Source: CAZMPJ01 sp964568455
Lineage (GTDB): Bacteria; Margulisbacteria; WOR-1; O2-12-FULL-45-9
NCBI GenBank assembly: GCA_964568455.1
Contig: CAZMPJ010000003.1
Span: forward strand, 1 to 64,000
Length of the DNA: 64,000 nt
Reading direction: 5' to 3'
The notes under the pieces are model-generated. The model worked only from the letters and a program-made list of their open reading frames with translations. It ran no database searches and had not been told where the DNA came from. A program made the translations under genes and the position numbers. Positions 24,901 to 32,526 of the stretch are shown one piece after another (within the stretch, counting starts at the first letter, position 1; the number at the start of each line of letters is the position of its first letter).

Positions 24901-26127
24901 TTGAGAATACAGATTAATAGAAGCAATATTCCACACACTTTACGGGTGGCGGGTGGTACCCTAAGGTGTAAGAAAAAAATTGGTGATTTTGGGCCGCGGT
25001 TCCATGCCTTAATGAGAGAGAAAGGCATAAGAATTAAACCGCAAATGATTACGGCCTTACATGAAATGCCAGCTGCAAATATGGGCCAGCTTTTAGTAGA
25101 AACTTTAATTAAAAATCAAATAGAGCTATCTTCGCGTGTGGAGATTGTTGGGGCAGTGGGCAAAATGATGTTAAGGCTGGGAAACAGAGATCAACAAGCA
25201 ATTAAAAAGTTTTTTATGGTTGCGGCTTTAGCAATAAAAGATGCGGATATAGATTGTCTGGTGCAATATATAGAAAAAGCAGCAAAAGTAAGTAATGTTG
25301 AAACAGAAGCAGCTCTTTATCGGTGGTTGGTAAAAGCAAAAAACATGGATATGGATCAGGCAGTAAGTTTTTTGGCTGAAATAGATAATGTCAGGGTTTA
25401 TGATGAGGAACAAACAGCGCAAATGCTTCAAGTGCCGATGTTTGAAGCCGGTTCTTTTATCGGAAAATATGCTGCGATTCGCTTCTATAACATTAAACAA
25501 ACAGTGGCGTTGGCAAAAAGAATAAAAGCAAAACCACTCTACAATACTAATCATTGCGAAGGATCGAGGGCAGTTGAAGTATTTGTAGCCAGAGGTTTTA
25601 AAATTTCTACTGAAGCAATAAGATTTATTCAGGCTTATGTTTTGCCTGGGCCCGCTGGACTTGAAATGGCAGCTATATTAGTAAGGCATTTCTCTCTCCG
25701 ATTGTTTAAGAGCCCTGTCAACACTAGCTCACCAGCTTATATTGGTAAAGTTGCAAAATTACTCTGCAAATTAATAACGCGAAACAAGGGCACCAAAAAT
25801 GAATATGATTTTTTGCAAATATGCCAGTCAATCAAAATGATTGCAGTGTGGTCGTCGCCTAGGGAGGATGTTTACTCAAGGCTGGCGGCAGAAGTAATTA
25901 AAGGCTTGGATTTGCAGGAAGCTGAAATATTGCAAATGGGTTACAGGCTGGCAAAAATGCGAGGTTATTCTTTGGAAAAAGCAGGCAGGTTGTTAGCTGG
26001 AATAGCAGATAGTTTAGAGAGGGAGACAGGTCCTTTTATTGAAACTTATATTAGATTAGGCAGGCTAAGAGATAAGCCAGAGAAAACAGAACAATTACTT
26101 GGGGGAGCAGGCCTAATTACTTCTTAA
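24901..26127 (+). CDS. Unknown helical protein, second tandem paralog
   Basis: The 408-residue paralog starts at TTG 24901, with AAGGAG 7 nt upstream. It aligns with the first copy over residues 1 to about 220 (RCKKKIGDFGPRFHALMREKG, KMMLRLGN, FIGKYAAIRFY); the C-terminal halves have diverged and this copy is longer. Its 3' end overlaps the convergent acyl-CoA dehydrogenase by 11 nt. The pair lies on the plus strand between two minus-strand lipid blocks, so it looks inserted into them. No catalytic motif is visible; a scaffold or binding role is possible but unsupported. Confidence 0.8.
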   Translation: MRIQINRSNIPHTLRVAGGTLRCKKKIGDFGPRFHALMREKGIRIKPQMITALHEMPAANMGQLLVETLIKNQIELSSRVEIVGAVGKMMLRLGNRDQQAIKKFFMVAALAIKDADIDCLVQYIEKAAKVSNVETEAALYRWLVKAKNMDMDQAVSFLAEIDNVRVYDEEQTAQMLQVPMFEAGSFIGKYAAIRFYNIKQTVALAKRIKAKPLYNTNHCEGSRAVEVFVARGFKISTEAIRFIQAYVLPGPAGLEMAAILVRHFSLRLFKSPVNTSSPAYIGKVAKLLCKLITRNKGTKNEYDFLQICQSIKMIAVWSSPREDVYSRLAAEVIKGLDLQEAEILQMGYRLAKMRGYSLEKAGRLLAGIADSLERETGPFIETYIRLGRLRDKPEKTEQLLGGAGLITS

Positions 26128-27271
26128 CGCTTTCTTTGATCAAGGATAAACCAATCTGGTTTCTTTGAATTTGGTTAGTGCCTTCATAAATCTGAGTGAT
26201 TTTAGCGTCTCTAGCCATTTTTTCCACTGGATATTCTTTCATATAACCATAACCACCTAGAATCTGAATAGCGTCAATAGTTACCTTCATGGCCGTGTCA
26301 GAAGCAAACAGCTTTGCTTGTGAAGCAGGCAGAGTATAATTTTTTGCTCCAGCATCAATCATTTTGGCACAACAATAAACCAGAGCTCTAGCAGCTTCAA
26401 CCTGAGTGGACATATCAGCCAACATATGTTGAATGGCTTGCAGCGTTATAATTGGTCTTCCAAACTGGACTCTTTCTTTAGCATATTTAATAGCTTCATC
26501 CAATGCACCTTGGGCAATTCCAACTGCTTGAGCGCCAATTCCAGGTCGGGTTAAATCTAAAGTTTTCATAGCCACGATAAAACCCATACCTTCTTTGCCT
26601 AAAAGCTGGCTTTTATGAATTTTACAATCTTGGAAAACTAATTCTCTGGTGGCAGAACAGCGAATTCCCATTTTGTTTTCTTTTTTACCAAAATCAAAAC
26701 CTGGAGTTCCTTTTTCTATGATAAAAGCCGATGCGCCACGAGCACCTCTTTTTTTATCTGTTATAGCGATCACGGTATAGACATCTGCTTCGCCGCCATT
26801 TGTGATCCATTGCTTAGTACCGTTAATAATGTAGTGGTCGCCGTCTTTTTTGGCAGTAGTTTCAAGTCCAGCTGCGTCAGACCCGGCATTTGCTTCAGTT
26901 AAACCAAAAGCAGCTAGCTTTTTTCCAGCTGCAATCTCTGGCATATACTTTTTCTTTTGTTCATCAGTTCCAAATAAAAGGATAGGAGTGGAGCCAAGGG
27001 CAGAAGCAGCAAAAGTAACACCTACGCCGCCGCAAATCCTACTGATTTCTTCAGTGGCTAGACAGAAGTTAAAAACATTTTGTCCCATGCCGCCTAATTC
27101 TTCAGGAATATATAATCCACACAGGTCAGCGTCGGAAAAAGCTTTCATTGCTTCCCAGGGAAACTCTCCAGTTTCGTCCCATTCCGCGCGTTTGGGCAAA
27201 GCTTTTTCAACTGCTACTTTTCTGGCTAGGTCCCTTATCATTTGTTGTTCTTCGGTTAGCAAATAATCCAT
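26117..27271 (-). CDS. Acyl-CoA dehydrogenase (short-chain/butyryl type)
   Basis: FAD-dependent oxidation or reduction of acyl-CoA, with EtfAB as electron partner. Family marks are LTEEQQMIRDLARKVA at the N-terminus, FGLTEANAGSDAAG (FAD/substrate loop) and WITNGGEADVYTV. The catalytic base E363 is in IYEGTNQIQRNQIG, the position used by short-chain and butyryl-CoA dehydrogenases. Length 384 is normal. AAGGAGGA precedes the start. With the ferredoxin-fused EtfA upstream it could form a bifurcating Bcd/Etf complex, or feed fatty-acid metabolism; the direction is not evident. Confidence 0.95.
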   Translation of the reverse strand: MDYLLTEEQQMIRDLARKVAVEKALPKRAEWDETGEFPWEAMKAFSDADLCGLYIPEELGGMGQNVFNFCLATEEISRICGGVGVTFAASALGSTPILLFGTDEQKKKYMPEIAAGKKLAAFGLTEANAGSDAAGLETTAKKDGDHYIINGTKQWITNGGEADVYTVIAITDKKRGARGASAFIIEKGTPGFDFGKKENKMGIRCSATRELVFQDCKIHKSQLLGKEGMGFIVAMKTLDLTRPGIGAQAVGIAQGALDEAIKYAKERVQFGRPIITLQAIQHMLADMSTQVEAARALVYCCAKMIDAGAKNYTLPASQAKLFASDTAMKVTIDAIQILGGYGYMKEYPVEKMARDAKITQIYEGTNQIQRNQIGLSLIKESVKK

Positions 27272-27316
27272 TATGAGTCCTCCTTGGTTTTCAATAGTTT
27301 GTAATTATAGCAAAAA

Positions 27317-28249
27317 TTACCACTTAATCAAATTCGCGCCACAAGTTAAACCTGCTCCAAAACCAGAAACAACTAAAATGTCGCCTTTTTTTAATTTCCC
27401 AGCTTGAATTGCTTCGTCCAAGGCGATTGGGATTGATGCCGCAGAAGTATTGCCGTATTTTTGCAAGTTAATAAATACTTTTTCTTTGGCTAAGCCCATT
27501 TTTTTGATTACATGATTGATAATCCTAATGTTAGCTTGGTGAGGAATGAGTAAATTAATGTCTTCAGCTTTTAAATTAGCTTTTTCTAAAACTTTTTTAA
27601 TTGATTCTTCTAAAACCCGAACTGCAAATTTAAAAACTTCTTTACCGTCCATAGTAATAAAGCCATTGACCGGCATGATTAAGTTTTCACCCAGATGTCC
27701 TTCGGCCTTAAGCCAGCTGGCCAAAATTCCAGATCCATCATCTGAAGCAGTTAAAACAACTGCTCCGGCGCCATCGCCAAATAAAACACAGGTGCCGCGG
27801 TCTTGCCAGTCTAGATGTTTTGTTAAAGTATCTGCGCCAACCACTAAGACATTTTTATAGGTTTCATTTTCAATAAATTGTTTAGCAGTGGTTAAGGCAT
27901 AATTAAAGCCAGCACAGGCAGCGGAAACATCAAAAGCCGCGGCTTTAGTGGCGCCAAGTTTTTTTTGCAAAAGGCAAGCAACTGAAGGAAAAAGAGTGTC
28001 GGGAGTAGTGGTTCCAACCACAATTAAATCCAGATCTTGAGCTGAAAGTCCGCTGTTTTTTAAAGCCTTTTCCGCAGCCGCAATGGCTAAATCAGAAGTA
28101 GAGGTTTTTTCGTCGGAAATACGTCTTTGTTCAATGCCGGTTCTGGTCTTAATCCATTCATCAGAAGTTTCAACTGTTTTTGATAATTCGTCATTAGTAA
28201 CTACTTTAGGCGGGAGTTCTGAGCCTACCCCGATTATTTTTGCTTTCAA
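27317..28249 (-). CDS. fabH: 3-oxoacyl-ACP synthase III
   Basis: Starts fatty-acid synthesis by condensing acetyl-CoA with malonyl-ACP. The triad is C112 (SAACAGFNYAL), H237 (PHQANIRI) and N267 (YGNTSAASIP). The 310-residue length is typical. The start is TTG at 28249, overlapping the plsX stop by 4 nt, and its ribosome site (AGGGGGAG) lies next to the palindrome at 28262-28277. Confidence 0.97.
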   Translation of the reverse strand: MKAKIIGVGSELPPKVVTNDELSKTVETSDEWIKTRTGIEQRRISDEKTSTSDLAIAAAEKALKNSGLSAQDLDLIVVGTTTPDTLFPSVACLLQKKLGATKAAAFDVSAACAGFNYALTTAKQFIENETYKNVLVVGADTLTKHLDWQDRGTCVLFGDGAGAVVLTASDDGSGILASWLKAEGHLGENLIMPVNGFITMDGKEVFKFAVRVLEESIKKVLEKANLKAEDINLLIPHQANIRIINHVIKKMGLAKEKVFINLQKYGNTSAASIPIALDEAIQAGKLKKGDILVVSGFGAGLTCGANLIKW

Positions 28250-29256
28250 CGTTTCTCCCCCTGCCTGCCGGTAGGCACGGCAATCTTGGAAATTGAGCCA
28301 ACCATATTTTCGATTACTGCTTCATATGATTCACGGATAGCATTTTTTACTGCCAAAGCCTTAGATCGGCCGTGGGCTTTAAAAACTACACCAGCAATAC
28401 CTAGCATGGGAGCTCCGCCATATTCATCATAACTAACTTTTTTGCGCAGTCTTAAAAACGCGGGAAAAAGAAAAATTAGTCCAATCTTACTTATAATTCC
28501 GCGAGATAATTCGCTTTTAATTAATTTAAACATATAGCTGGTTAAGCTTTCTGCAAATTTTAGGATCAAGTTTCCCACAAAACCGTCGCAAATAACCACA
28601 TCGGCTTTACCGTGCATAATTTCTCTTGATTCCACGTTGCCGACAAAATTAATTGGCAAAACTTTAAGCAGGGGCCAGGCTTCGCGGGCTAATTCGTTGC
28701 CTTTTTCTTTTTCTTCCCCAATGTTTAAGAGGCCAACTTTTGGATTTTTAATGTGCATGACGTGCTCAGCATAAAGGCTGCCCATCAAAGCAAATTGTTC
28801 CAAATGTTTTGGTTTGCAATCTGCATTAGCGCCCACGTCTAACAATAGGAGTTTGCCGGAAGGGAGAGGAAATTCAGTGGCAATAGCTGGCCGCTCAACA
28901 CCCTTAATCCTTCCCAATTTAAACAAGGCAGAGGCCATTAGGGCTCCGGTGTTTCCGCAAGAGACAATTGCTTCGGCCTTTTTTTCTTTTACTAAATTAA
29001 CTGCTACATTGATAGAAGCATCTTTTTTTTGTTTTACGGCTTGGGCAGGATGTTCATTCATGCCAATGGTTTCAGAGGCAGGAGCAATAGAAACTTTGTT
29101 AGTGGCTTTATATTTACGAAGTTCTTTCTCGATTTTATCAGGCTGACCGACTAAAATTATTTCAATGGGCAGTTCCTGGCAAGCAAGCACTGCACCCTTA
29201 ACTGTTTCAGCCGGAGCATGGTCTCCGCCCATAGCGTCCAGGGCGATTTTGATCAC
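28246..29256 (-). CDS. plsX: Phosphate acyltransferase
   Basis: Converts acyl-ACP to acyl-phosphate for phospholipid synthesis at the membrane. Typical segments are IALDAMGGDHAPAETVKGA at the start, the ASETIGMNEHPAQAVKQKKDAS block, SCGNTGALMA, and DGFVGNLILKFAE. The C-terminus ends VPTGRQGEKR, which is encoded by the dispersed palindrome at 28262-28277, so that tail is probably a late addition. It directly follows rpmF. Confidence 0.96.
   Translation of the reverse strand: MIKIALDAMGGDHAPAETVKGAVLACQELPIEIILVGQPDKIEKELRKYKATNKVSIAPASETIGMNEHPAQAVKQKKDASINVAVNLVKEKKAEAIVSCGNTGALMASALFKLGRIKGVERPAIATEFPLPSGKLLLLDVGANADCKPKHLEQFALMGSLYAEHVMHIKNPKVGLLNIGEEKEKGNELAREAWPLLKVLPINFVGNVESREIMHGKADVVICDGFVGNLILKFAESLTSYMFKLIKSELSRGIISKIGLIFLFPAFLRLRKKVSYDEYGGAPMLGIAGVVFKAHGRSKALAVKNAIRESYEAVIENMVGSISKIAVPTGRQGEKR
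28262..28277. repeat. Short dispersed palindrome inside the plsX 3' end
   Basis: TGCCTGCCGGTAGGCA is palindromic apart from one base pair. It encodes part of the non-conserved PlsX tail and flanks the fabH ribosome site. It is related to the palindrome at 11286-11305. Confidence 0.6.
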
Positions 29257-29463
29257 TTATTCTGTTCCCTTCTTTTTGTCCTTAACCTTGATCTTTTTTA
29301 CCACTTTTCCTTTGTAAGAACCACAGGTAGGGCAGGCGTGGTGGGGAAGAGTAGCAGCTCCACAGGCAGAGCAGCTGACAGATTTGGTAGCTTTTAATGT
29401 ATAATTTGAAAACCTTCTTTTATTTTGTCTTGAATTTGAGTGTCTTTTTTTCGGTTGCGGCAT
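29257..29463 (-). CDS. rpmF: Ribosomal protein L32
   Basis: A 68-residue L32 with the N-terminal PKKRHSNSRQNKRR segment and a four-cysteine zinc site: CSAC (about 31-34) and CPTC (about 44-47). It sits between the DUF177 gene and plsX, the usual bacterial order. Confidence 0.97.
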   Translation of the reverse strand: MPQPKKRHSNSRQNKRRFSNYTLKATKSVSCSACGAATLPHHACPTCGSYKGKVVKKIKVKDKKKGTE

Positions 29464-29466
29464 TTT

Positions 29467-29913
29467 TTATTGTCCTTTCAGCCCCTGGCAGTTTGTTTCG
29501 CAAAGCGCTTTTATGGGAATGGCCAAGAGCAAGTTTTGTCCGATAATATCGGAAATATCTATGGTATTGTCTTTAGCAATTGGAGAAGCAAAGTCTTTTT
29601 CCTGTAATTCTACTTCCTTTTTCTTATTGGGCAAGGAAGACTCGAAATCTTTGGAAAACTTCTCTTTAATCTTAATGGAAATTGGGTAGCTAAAGGGCGC
29701 TAAGCAGCGTGAGCACCCAAGTTCTACTTCAGTGCTGGCGGTTCCTTCAACTAATACGCTATTTCCTGTGTTAACAAGGTGCAAATCCAGTTTTACCGGC
29801 TGGACAATCTTTAGACTATGGTCTAAATCATTGATTTCTTTTGGTTTGAGCTCAGAATTAATATCTGACTCATCCCCTACTTTTCGCAGTACTTCAGTAA
29901 GATCAATTTTCAC
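29467..29913 (-). CDS. yceD: DUF177/YceD family protein
   Basis: YceD-family proteins are linked to 23S rRNA maturation and are almost always next to rpmF, as here. The marks are LVEGTASTEVELGCSRCLAPFSYPISIKIKE in two adjacent segments with the CSRC pair (about 70-73), and a C-terminal region with CETNCQGL. The 148-residue length is normal. GTG at 29913 is the start; a TATAAT box (29925-29930) ends 11 nt upstream, so the leader is very short. Confidence 0.92.
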   Translation of the reverse strand: MKIDLTEVLRKVGDESDINSELKPKEINDLDHSLKIVQPVKLDLHLVNTGNSVLVEGTASTEVELGCSRCLAPFSYPISIKIKEKFSKDFESSLPNKKKEVELQEKDFASPIAKDNTIDISDIIGQNLLLAIPIKALCETNCQGLKGQ

Positions 29914-29949
29914 GGTGAGAATTAATTATACTGGATTTTAAGGTAAGTA

Positions 29950-30825
29950 TCAAGCACGGGGATGAGCTTTGTCGTAGACTTTTTTTAAGTGTTCCTTGGT
30001 AATATGGGTGTAGACTTGAGTGGTTGAAAGGGATACATGGCCCAAAAGCTCCTGAACCATCCTTAAGTCAGCTCCTCCAGAAAGCAAGTGGGTAGCAAAA
30101 GAGTGGCGCAGGGTGTGTGGAGTAACTTTTTTGTTTATCCCTGATTTTTTAGCATAATGCACCAGCATGCGTTCGATTGAGCGGCTGGTGATTCTTCCTC
30201 CGCGTTGATTTAAAAAAACAGCCTTGTTTTTATTCTTTTTTAACAGTTTTGGTCTGCCATTATTAATGTAGTCAGATAGTGCGTTTTGAGCGTGAGAGCC
30301 AAATAAACAAATACGCTCTTTTGAGCCTTTGCCTAAAACCCTGATTTCTCCTTCGTCAAAATTAATATCTCCTTGGTTAAGCCGTACAATTTCAGCAACG
30401 CGCAGGCCGCCGCCATAAAGAATCTCTAAAATAGCCTGGTCTCTTTGGCCAAGCGGATTGTTTGTATCTGGACCTTCAAGCAGGGATTTTAACTCTTCGG
30501 GATATAGAAAATTTGGCAGCCGCTTGGGCAGTTTTGGTGTCATTATGTTCTCAAAAGGATTAATGTTAATTAGTTTTTCCCTTAAAAGGAAATTAAAAAA
30601 GGAGCGTACTGAGGAAAGTTTTCTAGCAATAGAGCGACGGGAATAGTGTTTTTTTTCAAGTTCAAGCAAATAGTCTCGAGCAGTTTTTCGTTCAATCTTT
30701 TTGTTTTTTATAAAATTTATCAGGAAATTAAGGTCGCGGCTGTAATTGCTAATAGTATGGGGTGAATAATTGCGCTCGATCTTAAGATAATCTATGAATT
30801 TTTTTAAATCATTATTGGAGACCAT
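29950..30825 (-). CDS. xerC: Tyrosine recombinase of the XerC/XerD type
   Basis: Resolves chromosome dimers by strand exchange at dif. The N-terminal SAM-like domain (FIDYLKIERNYSPHTISNYSRDL) precedes the catalytic domain with GGLRVAEIVRL (first Arg), HTLRHSFATHLL (His, Arg), LGHVSLSTTQVY (His) and the nucleophile Y272. The 291-residue length is standard for Xer proteins and argues against a phage integrase. It overlaps the upstream M15-like gene by 14 nt. Confidence 0.93.
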   Translation of the reverse strand: MVSNNDLKKFIDYLKIERNYSPHTISNYSRDLNFLINFIKNKKIERKTARDYLLELEKKHYSRRSIARKLSSVRSFFNFLLREKLININPFENIMTPKLPKRLPNFLYPEELKSLLEGPDTNNPLGQRDQAILEILYGGGLRVAEIVRLNQGDINFDEGEIRVLGKGSKERICLFGSHAQNALSDYINNGRPKLLKKNKNKAVFLNQRGGRITSRSIERMLVHYAKKSGINKKVTPHTLRHSFATHLLSGGADLRMVQELLGHVSLSTTQVYTHITKEHLKKVYDKAHPRA

Positions 30826-31237
30826 AGCGTGCTCGCTTTTCAGGGGTCAAAGAATGATAATCATTACCTTCCTTGACTTGGCGAACCGGATCTCCGGGTC
30901 GGGTATCAACATGGATAAATTCTTCTTTAGGATAAAACACCATGCCGCGTAACTCTGGAATGGTTTCTGCGTATTTAAACAATTCTTGAGGAGGGATATC
31001 ATCCATTTTAATATGAGCAGCTTTACCCTTGGTATGAAAGCTTCTTTTAGGCTTGTTTAATTTTTCATGAAAATCATCACACCAAAAACCAGAAACTACC
31101 CGCACTTTTTTGTGAAAATGACCGCCGATTTGCTCTAGTGCTCCCACTAGTCCCAGGTGAATCTTATATTCACCTCTGCATTCTTTGCAGTTGCAGGCAA
31201 ATTCTTTATTATTAAAGTGTTGGCTAAGGCTTCCCAT
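30812..31237 (-). CDS. M15-family (D-Ala-D-Ala carboxypeptidase-like) protein with altered zinc ligand
   Basis: The 141-residue protein resembles M15A peptidases and phage-type peptidoglycan hydrolases. FSxxEFACxCxxCxG-like residues (HFNNKEFACNCKECRGE) open the domain; VVSGFWCDDFHEKLN and SFHTKGKAAHIKM carry the first metal site, and FIHVDTRPGD the last. In the family the motif is H-x6-D, but here His replaces the usual Asp (HTKGKAAH), so metal binding may be altered. No signal peptide is visible, so cytoplasmic action or holin-type release are both open. It probably has a leaderless start and shares an operon with xerC. Confidence 0.8.
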   Translation of the reverse strand: MGSLSQHFNNKEFACNCKECRGEYKIHLGLVGALEQIGGHFHKKVRVVSGFWCDDFHEKLNKPKRSFHTKGKAAHIKMDDIPPQELFKYAETIPELRGMVFYPKEEFIHVDTRPGDPVRQVKEGNDYHSLTPEKRARYGLQ

Positions 31238-31245
31238 GGATGTAC

Positions 31246-31274
31246 ATTATATATGCTTTGTATTGACATGGCAA
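31246..31274 (-). promoter_or_regulatory. Promoter of the M15-xerC operon
   Basis: On the minus strand TTGCCA (31269-31274), 17 nt, TATAAT (31246-31251), then 8 nt to the ATG at 31237. It overlaps the divergent metK promoter. Confidence 0.7.
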
Positions 31275-31300
31275 ATATGTCCAAGGTATACTGCTTGGAC
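31263..31300 (+). promoter_or_regulatory. metK promoter with inverted repeat over the -10 box
   Basis: TTGACA (31263-31268), 18 nt, TATACT (31287-31292). GTCCAAG (31279-31285) and CTTGGAC (31294-31300) are exact inverted arms straddling the -10 box, as a repressor operator would be. The regulator is unknown. The leader of about 50 nt is too short for a SAM riboswitch. Confidence 0.7.
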
Positions 31301-31347
31301 GAGCTTCATTATAAAACCGGTCCGCTCGTATGAGGGAGGAGAATAAG

Positions 31348-32526
31348 ATGAAGAAAAGACACCTATTTACTTCAGAGTCAGTTACCGAAGGGCACCCCGA
31401 TAAAGTTTGTGACCAGATTTCCGATTCCATCCTAGATGCCATTATGGCCAAAGACCCAACTGGTCGTGTAGCTGTGGAAGCGTTAGTTACCAACGGAGTC
31501 TGCGTTGTGGCTGGAGAGGTTACTACTGGTACCTATATTGAAATCCCCAACATTGTTCGCAAGACTATTAAAGAAATTGGCTACACCCGTGCAGTTTATG
31601 GCTTTGACTATGAGACTTGTGGCGTGATGGTTGCTATTCAAGGCCAGTCAAAAGATATTGCCAGGGGTGTGGATACAGCTTTAGAAATACGTGGTGGCGA
31701 AGTGGTTAAAGAAGATCTGGCACACTTAGGCGCAGGAGATCAAGGTCTTATGTTTGGCTTTGCTTGTGATGAAACCGAAGAGCTAATGCCGCTGCCAATT
31801 GTTCTGTCTCATAAACTAGCCCAAAAGCTGGCAGAAGTTAGAAAAACCGGTGAGCTTTCTTATCTTCGACCTGATGGCAAATCTCAAGTAACTGTTGAGT
31901 ATGAAGGTGACAAGCCAGTCAGAATACACACGGTTCTTATTGCTGCCCAACATGCCCCAGAGGTTAAAATGGAGAAAATCAGGCAAGATATTATTGAAAA
32001 AGTTATTATCCCTATTTTACCTCCTGATCTTATTGACGATAAAATTAAATATTATGTAAACCCGACCGGCCGCTTTGTGATTGGCGGACCGCAGGGAGAT
32101 TCTGGTGTAACAGGCAGAAAAATTATTGTTGATACCTATGGTGGCTATTCCTCACATGGTGGTGGCTGTTTCTCTGGCAAGGATCCTACAAAAGTTGACC
32201 GCTCTGGTACTTATGCGGCTAGGTGGGTAGCAAAAAATATTGTAGCTGCCGGACTGGCAACAAAATGTGAAGTGCAGCTAGCCTATGCTATTGGTGTAGC
32301 TCGGCCACTTTCTATTATGATAGATACCTTTGGCACTGGCAAAATTGAAGATGATAAAATTGCAAAATTAGTAGACAAACATTTTGATTTAAGGCCAGGA
32401 TTAATCATAACAGAACTTGATCTTCGTAGGCCGATTTATAAACAAACCGCGGCTTATGGACATTTTGGCAGACTTGATCTTGATCTTCCTTGGGAAAATA
32501 CGGATAAGGCAAAATTACTTAAGTAA
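31348..32526 (+). CDS. metK: S-adenosylmethionine synthetase
   Basis: Makes SAM from methionine and ATP. Signatures are FTSESVTEGHPDKVCDQISD near the start, GAGDQGLMFGFACDET (about 115-130), and GGCFSGKDPTKVDRSGTYAARW (about 266-285). I choose the ATG at 31348 (392 residues) with GGGAGGAG upstream; an in-frame extension from 31330 overlaps the ribosome site. The end overlaps the convergent 889-residue gene by 12 nt. Confidence 0.97.
   Translation: MKKRHLFTSESVTEGHPDKVCDQISDSILDAIMAKDPTGRVAVEALVTNGVCVVAGEVTTGTYIEIPNIVRKTIKEIGYTRAVYGFDYETCGVMVAIQGQSKDIARGVDTALEIRGGEVVKEDLAHLGAGDQGLMFGFACDETEELMPLPIVLSHKLAQKLAEVRKTGELSYLRPDGKSQVTVEYEGDKPVRIHTVLIAAQHAPEVKMEKIRQDIIEKVIIPILPPDLIDDKIKYYVNPTGRFVIGGPQGDSGVTGRKIIVDTYGGYSSHGGGCFSGKDPTKVDRSGTYAARWVAKNIVAAGLATKCEVQLAYAIGVARPLSIMIDTFGTGKIEDDKIAKLVDKHFDLRPGLIITELDLRRPIYKQTAAYGHFGRLDLDLPWENTDKAKLLK

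Noticed and set aside
31301..31347. SAM riboswitch before metK
   Set aside because: The leader is about 50 nt from the promoter to the ATG, too short for known SAM riboswitches, and no such pairing pattern is seen.
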